Positions 8,785 to 18,826 of a DNA stretch of 64,000 nucleotides are shown piece after piece. This DNA is from UBA7672 sp040398465 (GTDB lineage Bacteria; Pseudomonadota; Alphaproteobacteria; Caulobacterales; Hyphomonadaceae): assembly GCA_040398465.1 (NCBI GenBank), contig JBBAUA010000008.1, forward strand, positions 20,719-84,718, written 5' to 3'. How positions within the stretch are numbered: position 1 is the first letter of the stretch; each line of letters starts with the position of its first letter. A program made the position numbers and the translations under genes. The notes under the pieces were generated by a model. It had not been told where the DNA came from. It worked only from the letters and a program-made list of their open reading frames with translations, and did no database searches.

Positions 8785-9450
8785 TCAGAACAGGTCGCCT
8801 TGCGCTTTCGGCTTTGCTGCTTTCGACGACTTGGTCCGCTCCTGCTCTGTCATCTCCCAATTGCCTTCGTCGTTGAACGTGCGAAGCAGCGCCTTCACAT
8901 CCTTCAGCGATGCATCATCTTCTGCGAGCCAAATCGACCAGTCTTCCTGGCGCAGGATGGCCGGCATACGATCTGTGATGCGCGCGATCAGCGGGTTCGG
9001 CGGCACGGTCACCATCACGAAGGTCGCTTCCGACCCCGTGTCCCCGACCCATTCCTCCCAGATCACGGCGATGGCGATGGGCTTGCGGTCCTTCGGGCGG
9101 ATAACCCACTGTCGGGTCTTGCCGTTGTCCAGCGCCTCGCCCTCGTTGAACGTTTCCACCAGTACAATCCCGCGACGTTCGGCAAAGGCCTCCGAGAATG
9201 TTGGCCGCGTATCGATTGTCTCGGCGCGGGCGTGCATGTGATCGGGCTTGAACGACGGGTTCTCGGGCTTCGAGAACCCCCAGCGCATCGGCGCAAGCTC
9301 GCGCCCGCCATCTTCGCCCAGCCGCATCACCTTCGCGATCCGCATTGGCGTCGAGACGGTCACTGTCTCGCCATCGGGAATGGCCGTCAGCGGGCGGGAA
9401 AAGGCCACGACCTCCGACCACGTCGCCATCTGGGTGAACTTCCCGCACAT
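8785..9450 (-). CDS. SRAP (YedK/HMCES)-like protein, degenerate active site
   Basis: SRAP proteins form a thiazolidine link between Cys2 and abasic sites in single-stranded DNA and shield them. This 221-residue protein keeps the start MCGKFTQ with Cys2, the tryptophan of MRWGF, a Glu at about 103 (TFNEG), and the segment DRMPAIL. Against E. coli YedK, two key residues look changed: the Asn of the NAR-x-E motif is His (HARAET, H73), and the His of HDR-x-P is Thr (TDRMP, T159). The usual N-x-AP-x segment is also missing. The ATG at 9450 is chosen so that Cys follows Met. It starts 4 bases after the stop of the YjgR-type ATPase gene, so the two are probably coexpressed. A change of function is possible. 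Confidence 0.8.
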   Translation of the reverse strand: MCGKFTQMATWSEVVAFSRPLTAIPDGETVTVSTPMRIAKVMRLGEDGGRELAPMRWGFSKPENPSFKPDHMHARAETIDTRPTFSEAFAERRGIVLVETFNEGEALDNGKTRQWVIRPKDRKPIAIAVIWEEWVGDTGSEATFVMVTVPPNPLIARITDRMPAILRQEDWSIWLAEDDASLKDVKALLRTFNDEGNWEMTEQERTKSSKAAKPKAQGDLF

Positions 9451-9454
9451 CTGG

Positions 9455-11020
9455 CTAGCGCTTCCGGTTCCCGAACATGCCGCGGAAGATGAACTTGGTC
9501 GCCTCGCGCGCGGCGGTGCGGATGAATGTGCTGCTCGCGGCTTCAACTGGTGTCTGACGCGTCGACTTGCGGGCTGCCGGCGCGCGGGCAGTCGAGGTCT
9601 TCGCCGGGGCAGGCGCCCTGCTTGCTGCAGCCGCTTTCGCTGCCTCCTTGCGCGCCTTTGCAGCTTCCGCCTCGGCTGCTTCGGCCCGCTTCAGCGCATC
9701 CTTTTCTTTCGCCGCCTGCGCTTCGCGGCCGGTCAGGATCTCGTAGGCGGACTCGCGGTCGATCGGCGCATCGTACTTCATCACCACCGGGCTCAGCGCC
9801 TGAACCGCCGCCCGCTCGGCATCCGTCGCGGGGCCAAGTCGCGAGGCAGGCGGCCGGATCAGCGTCCGCTGCACCACGGTCGGCGCGCCCTTTACATCGA
9901 GTGATGAGACCAGCGCCTCGCCCGTCCCCAGCTCGGTGATCGCAGTCTCCGTATCCAGCGCCGGATTCGGGCGGAAGCTCTGCGCCGCCGCCTTCACACC
10001 CTTGCGTTCGGTCGGCGTATAGGCCCGCAGCGCATGCTGCAGACGTGCGCCCAGCTGGGCCAGCACGTTCTCCGGCAGGTCGCGCGGATTCTGCGTCACG
10101 AAGTAGACGCCTACGCCCTTGGAGCGGATCAGGCGAACAACCTGCTCGATCTTGTCGACCAGCGCCTTGGGCGCTCCATCGAACAGCAGGTGCGCCTCGT
10201 CAAAGAAGAAAACCAGCTTCGGCTTGTCCGGATCGCCCACCTCCGGCAGCTGCTCGAACAGCTCGGCCAACAGCCACAGCAGGAAGGTGGAATAAAGCCG
10301 GGGCGAATTGATCAGCGTGGTTGCGTCGAGGATGTTGACATACCCGCGGCCCTGCGTGTCCACCCGCATGAAATCCGCCAGCTCCAGCGCCGGCTCGCCA
10401 AAGAATTGCGGCGCCCCCTCCCGTTCCAGCAGCAACAGCTGGCGCTGCACCGCCCCGATCGAGGCAGGCGCAACGTTCCCGTAAGTCCGCTGGATATCCG
10501 GCGCGATGGTCGAGATATGGGCGAGCAGGCTGCGCAGGTCCTTGAAGTCGAGCAGCAGCAGGTCGTTGTCGTCGGCATACTGGAAGGCGATCGTGATGAC
10601 GCCTTCCTGCGTGTCGTTGCAGCCAAGCAGGCGCGAGAGCAGTTGCGGCCCCATCTCCGAGACGGTCGCCCGGATGGGATGTCCCTTCTTTCCGTAGATG
10701 TCCCAGAACACGCAGGGCGCAGCCTGGTAGGTTATCGGCTCCATGCCGATCTGGGCGATGCGCTCGTTGATCTTCTCCAGCCCCTTTCCAGTCGGCGTCG
10801 CAGCCACGCAGATACCGGACAGGTCGCCCTTCACGTCGGCGCAGAACACCGGAACCCCGGCCGCCGAGAACTGCTCGGCCATCACCTGCAGCGTCACCGT
10901 CTTGCCAGTCCCGGTCGCCCCGGCGACCAGCCCATGCCGGTTGGCCCGCGCCAGCAGAAGGCTCTGGGGGCTCTTGTAGTCGGGTCCGCCGCCGCCAAGG
11001 AAGATCGAGTCGGTCATCAT
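9455..11020 (-). CDS. HerA/YjgR-type ATPase (DUF853 family)
   Basis: A 521-residue P-loop ATPase of the HerA/FtsK superfamily. Walker A is GATGTGKT at 34-41 and Walker B is VFFFDEAHLL at 270-279; the arginine-finger region follows in the segment with VTQNPRDLPENVLAQLG. The YjgR/DUF853 family is widespread in Proteobacteria and its cellular role is not settled; relatives pump or translocate DNA as hexamers. After about residue 425 comes an Ala/Lys/Glu-rich coiled-coil stretch and a basic Ala/Pro-rich linker ending in a conserved short tail (KFIFRGMFGNRKR). Two ATG codons open the frame (11020 and 11017). The SRAP-like gene is directly downstream. Confidence 0.92.
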   Translation of the reverse strand: MMTDSIFLGGGGPDYKSPQSLLLARANRHGLVAGATGTGKTVTLQVMAEQFSAAGVPVFCADVKGDLSGICVAATPTGKGLEKINERIAQIGMEPITYQAAPCVFWDIYGKKGHPIRATVSEMGPQLLSRLLGCNDTQEGVITIAFQYADDNDLLLLDFKDLRSLLAHISTIAPDIQRTYGNVAPASIGAVQRQLLLLEREGAPQFFGEPALELADFMRVDTQGRGYVNILDATTLINSPRLYSTFLLWLLAELFEQLPEVGDPDKPKLVFFFDEAHLLFDGAPKALVDKIEQVVRLIRSKGVGVYFVTQNPRDLPENVLAQLGARLQHALRAYTPTERKGVKAAAQSFRPNPALDTETAITELGTGEALVSSLDVKGAPTVVQRTLIRPPASRLGPATDAERAAVQALSPVVMKYDAPIDRESAYEILTGREAQAAKEKDALKRAEAAEAEAAKARKEAAKAAAASRAPAPAKTSTARAPAARKSTRQTPVEAASSTFIRTAAREATKFIFRGMFGNRKR

Positions 11021-11170
11021 TGTTTTCCGGTCATCTGGGCGGCCAGATTAGGAGCCCTGCGCCGCCACGCCAAGCGCGCTCGGCGGCGCTGACACCTGCG
11101 CTTCGCCACAAAGCGCGAGATTCTTGCAAACCTGCTTTGCTTGTCGCGCGACGCGAAATAAGTCTTTCGC

Positions 11171-12388
11171 ATGCGACATTCCGACGGGATTAACAATCGG
11201 ACCTGGCTTACGGCCGGCATCTGGGTGATCGCCACGGTTGCCATCGGCATGGTGCTGCACCAGGGCGCTCGCATCCTTGCGCCTTTCGCCATGGCCGTTT
11301 TCGTCTGGCTGGTGATGGAAGGTTTCGCCCGCGCCATTCGCCGGCCCTTCCCCAACCTGCCCGGCTGGCTCGCTTATCTCTTTGCGGTCATTATCGTCGT
11401 GATGAGCATCGTGATCTTCATCGGCGTCATCCGCGGCGCCGTGGAAGAGTTCGTCACCAAGTCGGCTGATTACGAGCGGCACATCAACGACATCATCGAG
11501 CAGGTCTATACCCAGCTCAATCTTCTCGCCCCGGCGGACGCGGCGGCGGCGCCCGGCCCGGTCGCGGCGCCGGGAGGGGCCATTCCGGCCGTTCCGATCC
11601 CAAATCCCGAGGCGGCCATGTCCGCCCAGCCGCCGACCGTGGCGCAGCTCCTGTCCAGCAATGCGACCAGCATCGCGCAGATCGCCGGGAACGTGGCTTC
11701 CAGCCTGGTCGGCGACATGGTTCTGGTCTTTATCTATGTCGCCTTCCTTATCGTCTCGGCCGGCGCCTTCTCCAAGCAGCTCGACGAGATCTTCAAGCGC
11801 CCCAAGGACCGCACGCGGGCGCGCCTGATCGGGCAGGAAATCCGCCACACCATGGAGCAATACCTCTGGGTGCAGACCGCGCTCTCGATAGTCTCGACCC
11901 TGCTGACCTATGTGACCCTGCTCATCATCGGTCTCGACAACGCACTGTTCTGGGCCTTCGTGATCTTCGTGCTGAACTTCATCCCGACTGTCGGCTCGAT
12001 CATCGCGACCATCCTGCCGACCCTCTTTGCCGTCGTGCAACCCTTGTCCGCCTGGCCGGACTGGATGCCAAACGACAGCCTGCTGTGCGCCGTGATCGTC
12101 TTCCTGGGCGTCAGCGTCTGGCAGTTCCTGATCGGGAATTTCGTCGCCCCCCGCATGCAGGCCGACAGCCTCAACCTGTCGCCGCTTGTCGTTCTGCTGT
12201 CGCTGGCTGTGTGGGGCGCTCTCTGGGGACCCGCCGGAATGTTCCTGTCTGCGCCGCTGACCGTCATGGTGATGATCGTGCTTGGCCAGGTGCCAGGCGC
12301 CCGCTGGATCGCCGTGCTGCTGTCCGCCAATGGCAATCCGGGCGACTATGCCGTGAAGGAAGAGGACGAAGGGGAAGGCGCGGCTTAA
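11171..12388 (+). CDS. AI-2E family transporter (PerM/TqsA type permease)
   Basis: A 405-residue membrane protein with about eight hydrophobic helices. It shows the family layout: helices near 13-30, 33-50 and 65-90, a long periplasmic or soluble loop (about 100-175, with an Ala/Pro-rich insert near 115-145), and a C-terminal block containing NFIPTVGSIIATILP and a GNFVAPRMQ segment. The family includes the autoinducer-2 exporter TqsA and sodium/proton antiporters, so the substrate cannot be named. The ribosome site before the ATG at 11171 is weak and no better start is seen. Confidence 0.88.
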   Translation: MRHSDGINNRTWLTAGIWVIATVAIGMVLHQGARILAPFAMAVFVWLVMEGFARAIRRPFPNLPGWLAYLFAVIIVVMSIVIFIGVIRGAVEEFVTKSADYERHINDIIEQVYTQLNLLAPADAAAAPGPVAAPGGAIPAVPIPNPEAAMSAQPPTVAQLLSSNATSIAQIAGNVASSLVGDMVLVFIYVAFLIVSAGAFSKQLDEIFKRPKDRTRARLIGQEIRHTMEQYLWVQTALSIVSTLLTYVTLLIIGLDNALFWAFVIFVLNFIPTVGSIIATILPTLFAVVQPLSAWPDWMPNDSLLCAVIVFLGVSVWQFLIGNFVAPRMQADSLNLSPLVVLLSLAVWGALWGPAGMFLSAPLTVMVMIVLGQVPGARWIAVLLSANGNPGDYAVKEEDEGEGAA

Positions 12389-12530
12389 GGGTAGAAGCGC
12401 GCGCGTTCATCGCATTGCAACACGAAACCTGCACGATCCTGCCCTTGCACGCCAAAGCCGGGCGGGTTTAGCACTCGCTCAGCCTGATTCCCGCGTTGTT
12501 GCTGCGCCCTTACGCTTTCCGTCCGGAGAG

Positions 12531-15500
12531 TTGCCCCTGTCAAACGACCTCGCCTTCTCACGGGATGACCTGCTAGCCGCGATCAGCGCGATGGCGCCGA
12601 AAAAGGAGACGGCGGACGATCCCGCCGTCGTGGAGTTTCTCGACCAGTATCGCGCCGACGCCTTCGTCGAGGATGTACTAGCCCTGACGACAGAGGACGC
12701 CGCAGTCCTCGCGCTTGGCCTGTGGGACTTCAACCGGCAAAACGAGACCAACGCCGCCCGCGCCATCCGCGTGCGTCAGGCCACGGGCGCCGGCGATCGC
12801 CCACTCCGCCTCGACGTGGCCGAGATCGTCGGCCCCGACATGGCCTTCCTCGTCGACAGCGCCATCGTCGCCTGCCAGGAGGCAAGGGTTGAAATCCGCG
12901 CCGTGCTGCATCCGGTTGTGGAAGGCCCCGATGGCAAGCGCTCGGCCATCCAGATCCACCTGCCGCTGCTCGACGATCATCTGCGCGCAGAACTGCAGAA
13001 GCGCCTCGAAGGCGCCTTCGCCGATGTGGCTGTCGTCAACGCCGACTTCCACGCCATGCGCGCGAAGATGGAATCCGTCTCTGCGGAACTTGCGAGCGTG
13101 AAAGCCGCAGGCGGCCGCACGTCTGGCGAGATAAACGAGGCGCGCGCTTTCCTCGCCTGGCTGGCGGACGAGAACTTCACCTATCTGGGCGCGCGCGACT
13201 ACACCTTCGCGATCGACAAGGACGGCCGCCTCGCCGCGGAGGAGCCCCTTGTCGACGAAGCCTCCGGCCTCGGCATCCTGCGCAATTACGAACGCAACGT
13301 GCTCTCGCGCGGGGCGGAGCCTACCATGCTGACGCCGACGGTCCGCGCGCTGATCAATGAGCCCTCGCCGATCATCGTCGCCAAGGCCAGTTTCGTGTCC
13401 CGCGTCCACCGCCGCAGCTATGCCGACTATGTCGGCGTCAAGCGCTATGATGCGCGCGGGGACGTGATTGGCGAGACCCGCTTCGTCGGCCTGTTCACAT
13501 CTGAGGCCTACATCCGCGCCGCTGACGAAGTGCCGCTGATCCGACGCAAGATCGAGAATGTGAAGGCCGCCGCGCCGCAGGGCTCGCGCTTCACCCAGAA
13601 GCAACTCGACTCGGTCCTCAAATCCTACCCGCGCGATGAGCTCTTCCAGATTTCGGAAGCCGATCTCGAACGCATTTCCTCGGGCGTCCTTCGCCTCCTG
13701 CTGCGCCCGAGAACGCGCCTCTTCATCCGCCGCGACCGCTTCGACCGCTATGTCTCGGCGCTCCTCTATACCCCGCGCGACAGCTACAATTCCGAGCTCC
13801 GCACCCGCGCGCACCGCCTGCTGGCCGACGCCTATGGCGGCCGCACCACCGCTTACTACCCCTCCTTCGGCGAAGGTCCGCTTGCGCGCGTCCACCTGAT
13901 CATCGGCATCGACCGCGGCCACCCTGAGCCCGACGAAGACGCGCTCGACCTCCAGATGCGCCAGCTGTTCGAGACGTGGGAAGACGCCCTGGCCCGCGTC
14001 GCCCGCTCCACCGGCGGCGATCAATCGCTCGCCACCCACGCGCACTTCACGGCCGCCTACAAAGAAGCCTTCCAGCCGGAAGAAGGCCTTGCCGATCTCC
14101 TGGCCGTCGCCGCGCTGCCGCCCGGCAAGGCGCTGCGCGCGCGTGTGTGGGGCCCGGACTTCGAGGCCAATATCAGCCGCGTGAAAATCTACCATCGCGA
14201 CAACCCGCTCGACCTCGCGGAGATCGTGCCGGTGCTGGAGCGCATGGGCCTGCGCGTGCAGGCGGAGGTCGGCTATCCGATCCGCATATCCCAGCACGAG
14301 GACAATGCAGGCGGCAGAGTCTACGTCCACGATCTCGCGATCGACCGCCCGGCCGGACAGAAGCGGCTTGATGCGCGCTTCGAGAAAGCCTTCGAGGCAA
14401 TCTGGGCGCGCGACACGGAGAACGATCGCTTCAATAGCCTTGTCGTAGCGCTGGGCGTCGACTGGCGCGCTGCCGCCCTGCTCCGCACGCTCTGCCGCTA
14501 TCGCAGCCAGTCGGGCCTCGACCCATCCGAACTCGTGCAGGTCCGCGCGCTGGCCGAACACCCCGATATCGCGAACAACCTGCTGACGCTGTTCGCCATC
14601 AAGTTCGACCCGGCACCCAGGGGCGATCTCGCCGCGCGCACGATGGCGGCTGCGCCGGTCATCGCCGAGATCGGCAAGCAGCTTGAAGCTGTTGCGACGC
14701 TGGATGCAGACCGCGCGCTTCGCCGCCTGCTCGCCCTGGTGAAATCACTCCAGCGCACGAACTTCTATCTCACCGACGCGACCGGCAAGCCGCACCGCCA
14801 TATCGCCGTTAAGATCGCCAGCCGCGAGGCGGATCCGCTGCCGGCGCCGCGTCCCTTCCGCGAGATCTTCGTCTGGTCGCCGGATGTCGAAGGCGTGCAC
14901 CTGCGCTTCGGGCCCGTCGCGCGCGGCGGCCTGCGCTGGTCGGACCGGCGCGATGACTTCCGCTCGGAAGTGCTGGGCCTCGTGAAGGCGCAGCAGGTCA
15001 AGAACGCTGTCATCGTGCCGGTTGGCTCGAAGGGCGGCTTCTATCCGAAGAATCTTCCCGCCAAGGGCGCGCGTGAGGAAATCCAGGCCGCCGGCATCGC
15101 TGCATACAAGGTGTTTGTGGGCGCACTGCTCCAGCTCACCGACAACATCATCGACGGCAAGACCGTTCATCCGCAGGGCGTCATCGCGTGGGATGGCGAA
15201 GATCCCTATCTCGTCGTCGCCGCCGACAAGGGCACTGCGACCTTCTCCGACATCGCGAACGGGCTGGCGGCTGATTACAGTTTCTGGCTGGGCGACGCCT
15301 TCGCGTCGGGCGGGTCGGTCGGGTACGACCACAAGAAGATGGGCATCACGGCGCGCGGCGCGTGGGAGGCGGTCAAGCGCCACTTCCGCGAGATGGGCCA
15401 CGACACGCAGACCCAGCCCTTCTCCGTGATCGGCATCGGCGACATGTCAGGCGACGTGTTCGGCAATGGCATGCTGCTGTCAAAATGCATCCAGCTGCGC

Positions 15501-17372
15501 GCCGCCTTCGACCACCGCCACATCTTCCTCGATCCCAACCCCGCCAATCTCGAAGCGACGTGGAACGAGCGCAAGCGCATGTTCGACCTGCCGCGCTCGT
15601 CATGGGCGGACTATGACAGGAGCCTGGTCTCGGGGGGCGGCGGCGTGTTTGAACGCTCGGCCAAATCGATCCCGCTGTCGCCAGAAGTGAAGGCCATGAC
15701 TGGCCTCGCCGAGGACGCGGTCACGCCTGACGCGCTGATGAAGGCGCTGCTCGGCGCTGACGTCGACCTGCTCTGGTTTGGCGGCATCGGCACCTACATC
15801 AAGGCATCGACCCAGAGCCATGCTGATGTCGGCGACAAATCCAACGACGCGCTGCGCATGGATGCGAAGGACCTGAAAGCCAGGGTCATCGCCGAAGGCG
15901 CAAACCTCGGCATGACGCAGGCAGGCCGTATCGAGTTCGCCCGCCATGGCGGCCGGATCAACACGGACGCGATCGACAATTCCGCTGGCGTTGATTCATC
16001 CGACCACGAGGTCAACATCAAGATCCTCACCACCGAGGCGATCCACGGACACGCGTTGAAGGCCGAGGACCGCAACACCCTGCTCGCCAGCATGACGGAC
16101 GAGGTCGGCCACCTTGTCCTGCAGAACAACTACGACCAGACCGGCGCGCTCAGCATGATGCAGGCCACAGCCGCCGCCGATCTCGACAGCCATGAGCGCC
16201 TGATCGAGACGCTGGAAAGCCAGGGCAAGCTGGACCGTGCCGTCGAAGGCCTGCCCTCCACCGAATCCTTCCGCAAGCTGCGTGAGCTTGGGCTGGGTCT
16301 CACGCGGCCGGAACTCGCCGTGATCATGGCCTACGCCAAGCTCGACCTGTTCTCATCGATCGTCGCGTCGAAAGCGCCGGACGACCCGGCATTCGAGCAG
16401 CTGCTGGTTCATTACTTCCCGGACGAACTTGCGAAGTTCAGCGAGGCCCGCAAGCGTCACCGCCTGCGCCGCGAGATCGTCGCCACCATGCTGTCGAACC
16501 GCATCGTCAACCTCACGGGCCCGACCTTCGCCGTCCAGAAGCGCGACGCAGAGGGCATCGACGCCGGCCATGTCGCGCAGGCCTTCGAGGCCGCCTTCTC
16601 GGCCTTCCACATCGATGATCTCGTCGATCGTATCAGCGCGCTCGACGGAAAGGCGCCCGCCCAGGCCCAGACGCTGATGATGGTGGAGACCTCCGCCAAC
16701 CTGCGCATGCTGGCGGGCGGATTCCTGTCGGATCCCGATCTCATGCAGACCGGCTCGATCACCCGTACGGTCGACCGCTCGCACGACGCCATCGCCGAAG
16801 TCCGCGCGCTGCTGCCGACCGCGCTCTCGCCGCTCGTTCTTGGCCGCGTCGAGGCGCGCGCCGAGCAATACCGCGCGGCCGGCGCGCCGGCCGACATTGC
16901 CCATGACGTCGCCCTGATCCGCGCGCTCGCCTCGGCCCGCGAGACCGTGGATATCGCCGAGCAGACGCGCTGGCCGCTCGCCGCCGCGCTGTACGTGCAG
17001 CACCAGGTCGGCGCACAGCTCGGCCTCGACCGCATGCGCGCGGCAGCCCGCGACCTCCAGCCTCGCGACCACTGGGATCGCCTCGCCCTCCAGCGCGTCG
17101 CGGACGACCTGCCCCGGCAGCAGAGCGAACTCACCGTTGCCGCAATCCGGCATGCCGGGAAAGCGGGCGCCCATGCCGAAAGCCTCGACCGCGAATCGGC
17201 GCGCGCCCTGGTCGATGCCTGGATAGCGCCCCGCAAACCCCTCGCCGACCGGCTCATGCAACCCATGGGCGCATTCGACAGGCAGGGCGGATGGTCGCTG
17301 GCAAAATTGGTGTTGCTGGGCGACGCCGTCCGCGAATTCGTCTATGCTTCCCGCGCCGAGCCGGGCAACTGA
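12531..17372 (+). CDS. gdhZ: NAD-specific glutamate dehydrogenase, 180-kDa class
   Basis: This enzyme oxidatively deaminates glutamate to 2-oxoglutarate and ammonium with NAD, linking amino-acid breakdown to the TCA cycle. The 1613-residue length matches the Bac_GDH large class. The long N-terminal half (about 1-700) holds regulatory ACT-like regions. The dehydrogenase core follows, with GGLRWSDRRDDFRSEV (about 800), VGSKGGFYPKNLP (about 830, substrate lysine), GIGDMSGDVFGNGML, and FGGIGTYIK. In Caulobacter the homologue GdhZ is cell-cycle regulated and restrains FtsZ; whether that applies here is unknown. The start is uncertain: the TTG at 12531 has GGAG only two bases upstream, and the next ATG would remove 20 residues. 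Confidence 0.95.
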   Translation: MPLSNDLAFSRDDLLAAISAMAPKKETADDPAVVEFLDQYRADAFVEDVLALTTEDAAVLALGLWDFNRQNETNAARAIRVRQATGAGDRPLRLDVAEIVGPDMAFLVDSAIVACQEARVEIRAVLHPVVEGPDGKRSAIQIHLPLLDDHLRAELQKRLEGAFADVAVVNADFHAMRAKMESVSAELASVKAAGGRTSGEINEARAFLAWLADENFTYLGARDYTFAIDKDGRLAAEEPLVDEASGLGILRNYERNVLSRGAEPTMLTPTVRALINEPSPIIVAKASFVSRVHRRSYADYVGVKRYDARGDVIGETRFVGLFTSEAYIRAADEVPLIRRKIENVKAAAPQGSRFTQKQLDSVLKSYPRDELFQISEADLERISSGVLRLLLRPRTRLFIRRDRFDRYVSALLYTPRDSYNSELRTRAHRLLADAYGGRTTAYYPSFGEGPLARVHLIIGIDRGHPEPDEDALDLQMRQLFETWEDALARVARSTGGDQSLATHAHFTAAYKEAFQPEEGLADLLAVAALPPGKALRARVWGPDFEANISRVKIYHRDNPLDLAEIVPVLERMGLRVQAEVGYPIRISQHEDNAGGRVYVHDLAIDRPAGQKRLDARFEKAFEAIWARDTENDRFNSLVVALGVDWRAAALLRTLCRYRSQSGLDPSELVQVRALAEHPDIANNLLTLFAIKFDPAPRGDLAARTMAAAPVIAEIGKQLEAVATLDADRALRRLLALVKSLQRTNFYLTDATGKPHRHIAVKIASREADPLPAPRPFREIFVWSPDVEGVHLRFGPVARGGLRWSDRRDDFRSEVLGLVKAQQVKNAVIVPVGSKGGFYPKNLPAKGAREEIQAAGIAAYKVFVGALLQLTDNIIDGKTVHPQGVIAWDGEDPYLVVAADKGTATFSDIANGLAADYSFWLGDAFASGGSVGYDHKKMGITARGAWEAVKRHFREMGHDTQTQPFSVIGIGDMSGDVFGNGMLLSKCIQLRAAFDHRHIFLDPNPANLEATWNERKRMFDLPRSSWADYDRSLVSGGGGVFERSAKSIPLSPEVKAMTGLAEDAVTPDALMKALLGADVDLLWFGGIGTYIKASTQSHADVGDKSNDALRMDAKDLKARVIAEGANLGMTQAGRIEFARHGGRINTDAIDNSAGVDSSDHEVNIKILTTEAIHGHALKAEDRNTLLASMTDEVGHLVLQNNYDQTGALSMMQATAAADLDSHERLIETLESQGKLDRAVEGLPSTESFRKLRELGLGLTRPELAVIMAYAKLDLFSSIVASKAPDDPAFEQLLVHYFPDELAKFSEARKRHRLRREIVATMLSNRIVNLTGPTFAVQKRDAEGIDAGHVAQAFEAAFSAFHIDDLVDRISALDGKAPAQAQTLMMVETSANLRMLAGGFLSDPDLMQTGSITRTVDRSHDAIAEVRALLPTALSPLVLGRVEARAEQYRAAGAPADIAHDVALIRALASARETVDIAEQTRWPLAAALYVQHQVGAQLGLDRMRAAARDLQPRDHWDRLALQRVADDLPRQQSELTVAAIRHAGKAGAHAESLDRESARALVDAWIAPRKPLADRLMQPMGAFDRQGGWSLAKLVLLGDAVREFVYASRAEPGN

Positions 17373-17403
17373 CATTCACAACTGAGTTTTTGGTGGAGTG
17401 ATC

Positions 17404-17928
17404 GTGGACCGCGATCTGACATTTCGCGACGCCCAGCTGAAGGACGGCGCAGGGCTGGCGGAGATTGGCCGCGAGACGTTCGCCGAGACGTTCGGCGACC
17501 TCTATCCGCCGGGCGACCTGCGCCAGTTTCTCGACGAGACCTATTCCGTCAGCAAGATGGAGGTCGACCTCAAGGACCCCGATGTCGAGGTCCGTATCGC
17601 CTATTCGGGCAAGCGGATGGTGGCCTATTGCAAGATCGGCCCCTGCAAGCTGCCGATCGACACCGGGCCTGAACCGGCCCTCGAGCTTCACCGGGTCTAT
17701 GTCTACCAGCACGGACAGGGCGTCGGCGTCGGTCGCATCCTGCTCGCCTGGGCCATCGAACGGGCGCGCCAGCGCGGCGCAAAGAACCTGTTTCTCGGCG
17801 TCTGGGAATCCAACGACAAGGCGATCGCGCTCTACGAAAGCCGGGGCTTCGAGAAGGTCGGCGGCTACAAGTTCAAGGTCGGCGACACGATTGATGACGA
17901 ATTCATCATGCGCCTTCGCCTTGCGTAA
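17404..17928 (+). CDS. GNAT-family N-acetyltransferase
   Basis: A 174-residue acyl-CoA-dependent acetyltransferase. The acetyl-CoA loop appears as QGVGVGRILL near 105-114, preceded by the beta strand ELHRVYVY, and followed by GVWESNDKAIALYESRGFEKVG, a typical motif B ending. The ordering resembles small-molecule or polyamine acetyltransferases such as PaiA, but the substrate cannot be assigned. I prefer the GTG at 17404 to the GTG at 17398: the GGAG at 17395-17398 would overlap the earlier codon, while it stands five bases before the later one. It lies about 30 bp after gdhZ and may be cotranscribed. Confidence 0.88.
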   Translation: MDRDLTFRDAQLKDGAGLAEIGRETFAETFGDLYPPGDLRQFLDETYSVSKMEVDLKDPDVEVRIAYSGKRMVAYCKIGPCKLPIDTGPEPALELHRVYVYQHGQGVGVGRILLAWAIERARQRGAKNLFLGVWESNDKAIALYESRGFEKVGGYKFKVGDTIDDEFIMRLRLA

Positions 17929-18019
17929 AGGCGCCGACCCGTCGCTTTCTGCTTAACTCCGGGCTGCAATCCCCCTACATAGCCGATCAGCCGCCTTGGC
18001 TGAGGGAGCTGCCATCACC

Positions 18020-18826
18020 ATGGATTTCGACTTTACGCCGCTGCTGAATGATCCGGCCGCGTGGGCGGCGCTGGTATCGCTTGTGGTCATGGAGATCGTC
18101 CTCGGCATCGACAACCTGATCTTCATCTCGATCCTGACCAACAAGCTGCCCGAGGAACAGCGGGCGAAGGCGCGCAATATCGGTATCGGGCTGGCGCTGG
18201 TGATGCGCCTGCTCCTGCTGTTCACGATCACCTGGATCGTCGGACTGGTGCAGCCGGTGATCGACCTTGGCATAACCGGGCCGCCGGGTGAGCACGGCGA
18301 GCCGACGTTCGAGACGTCTTTCTCCTGGCGCGACCTCATCCTGATCGCCGGCGGGCTCTTCCTGGTCTGGAAAGCCACGTCGGAAATCCATCACACGATG
18401 GACCCGGGCACCGACCACAAGGCGGATGCGCCCATCGCGGGCCGCGCCGCCCTCAATTTCGGCGCCGCCATCTTCCAGATCATCATCCTCGACCTGGTGT
18501 TCTCGATCGACTCGATCCTCACCGCCGTCGGAATGACCGATCACCTGGTCATCATGTTCATCGCCGTCATCTCTGCGGTCACCGTGATGTTGCTGGCCGC
18601 CGGCCCCCTTTCGCGTTTCATCAATGCCAACCCAACGGTCGTGATGCTGGCGCTCGGCTTCCTGCTGATGATCGGCATGGTGCTGATCGCCGACGGCTTC
18701 GGCATCCACGTGCCCAAGGGCTACATCTACGCGGCCATGGCGTTCTCGGCCTTCGTCGAATTCCTGAACCTGGTGTCACGCAAGCGGAAGGTCAGGAAGG
18801 CGGCCGAAGAACCGCCTGTCCATTAG
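18020..18826 (+). CDS. TerC-family integral membrane protein
   Basis: A 268-residue membrane protein with about seven helices. The two acidic family motifs are visible: EIVLGIDNLIFISIL near residue 24-38 and VFSIDSILTAVGM near 160-172, whose aspartates are thought to bind a metal ion. Relatives such as Alx and MeeF are manganese exporters, and others were named for tellurium resistance. A soluble His/Asp-containing loop lies between helices near 125-145. The start is either the ATG at 18020 (GGGAG 11 bases upstream) or a TTG at 17996; the membrane domain is the same in both. Confidence 0.88.
   Translation: MDFDFTPLLNDPAAWAALVSLVVMEIVLGIDNLIFISILTNKLPEEQRAKARNIGIGLALVMRLLLLFTITWIVGLVQPVIDLGITGPPGEHGEPTFETSFSWRDLILIAGGLFLVWKATSEIHHTMDPGTDHKADAPIAGRAALNFGAAIFQIIILDLVFSIDSILTAVGMTDHLVIMFIAVISAVTVMLLAAGPLSRFINANPTVVMLALGFLLMIGMVLIADGFGIHVPKGYIYAAMAFSAFVEFLNLVSRKRKVRKAAEEPPVH

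Noticed and set aside
12678..14561. Long antisense open frame (627 codons) inside gdhZ
   Set aside because: It lies opposite a clear gene and has no domain features. High GC and codon bias keep the antisense frame open.
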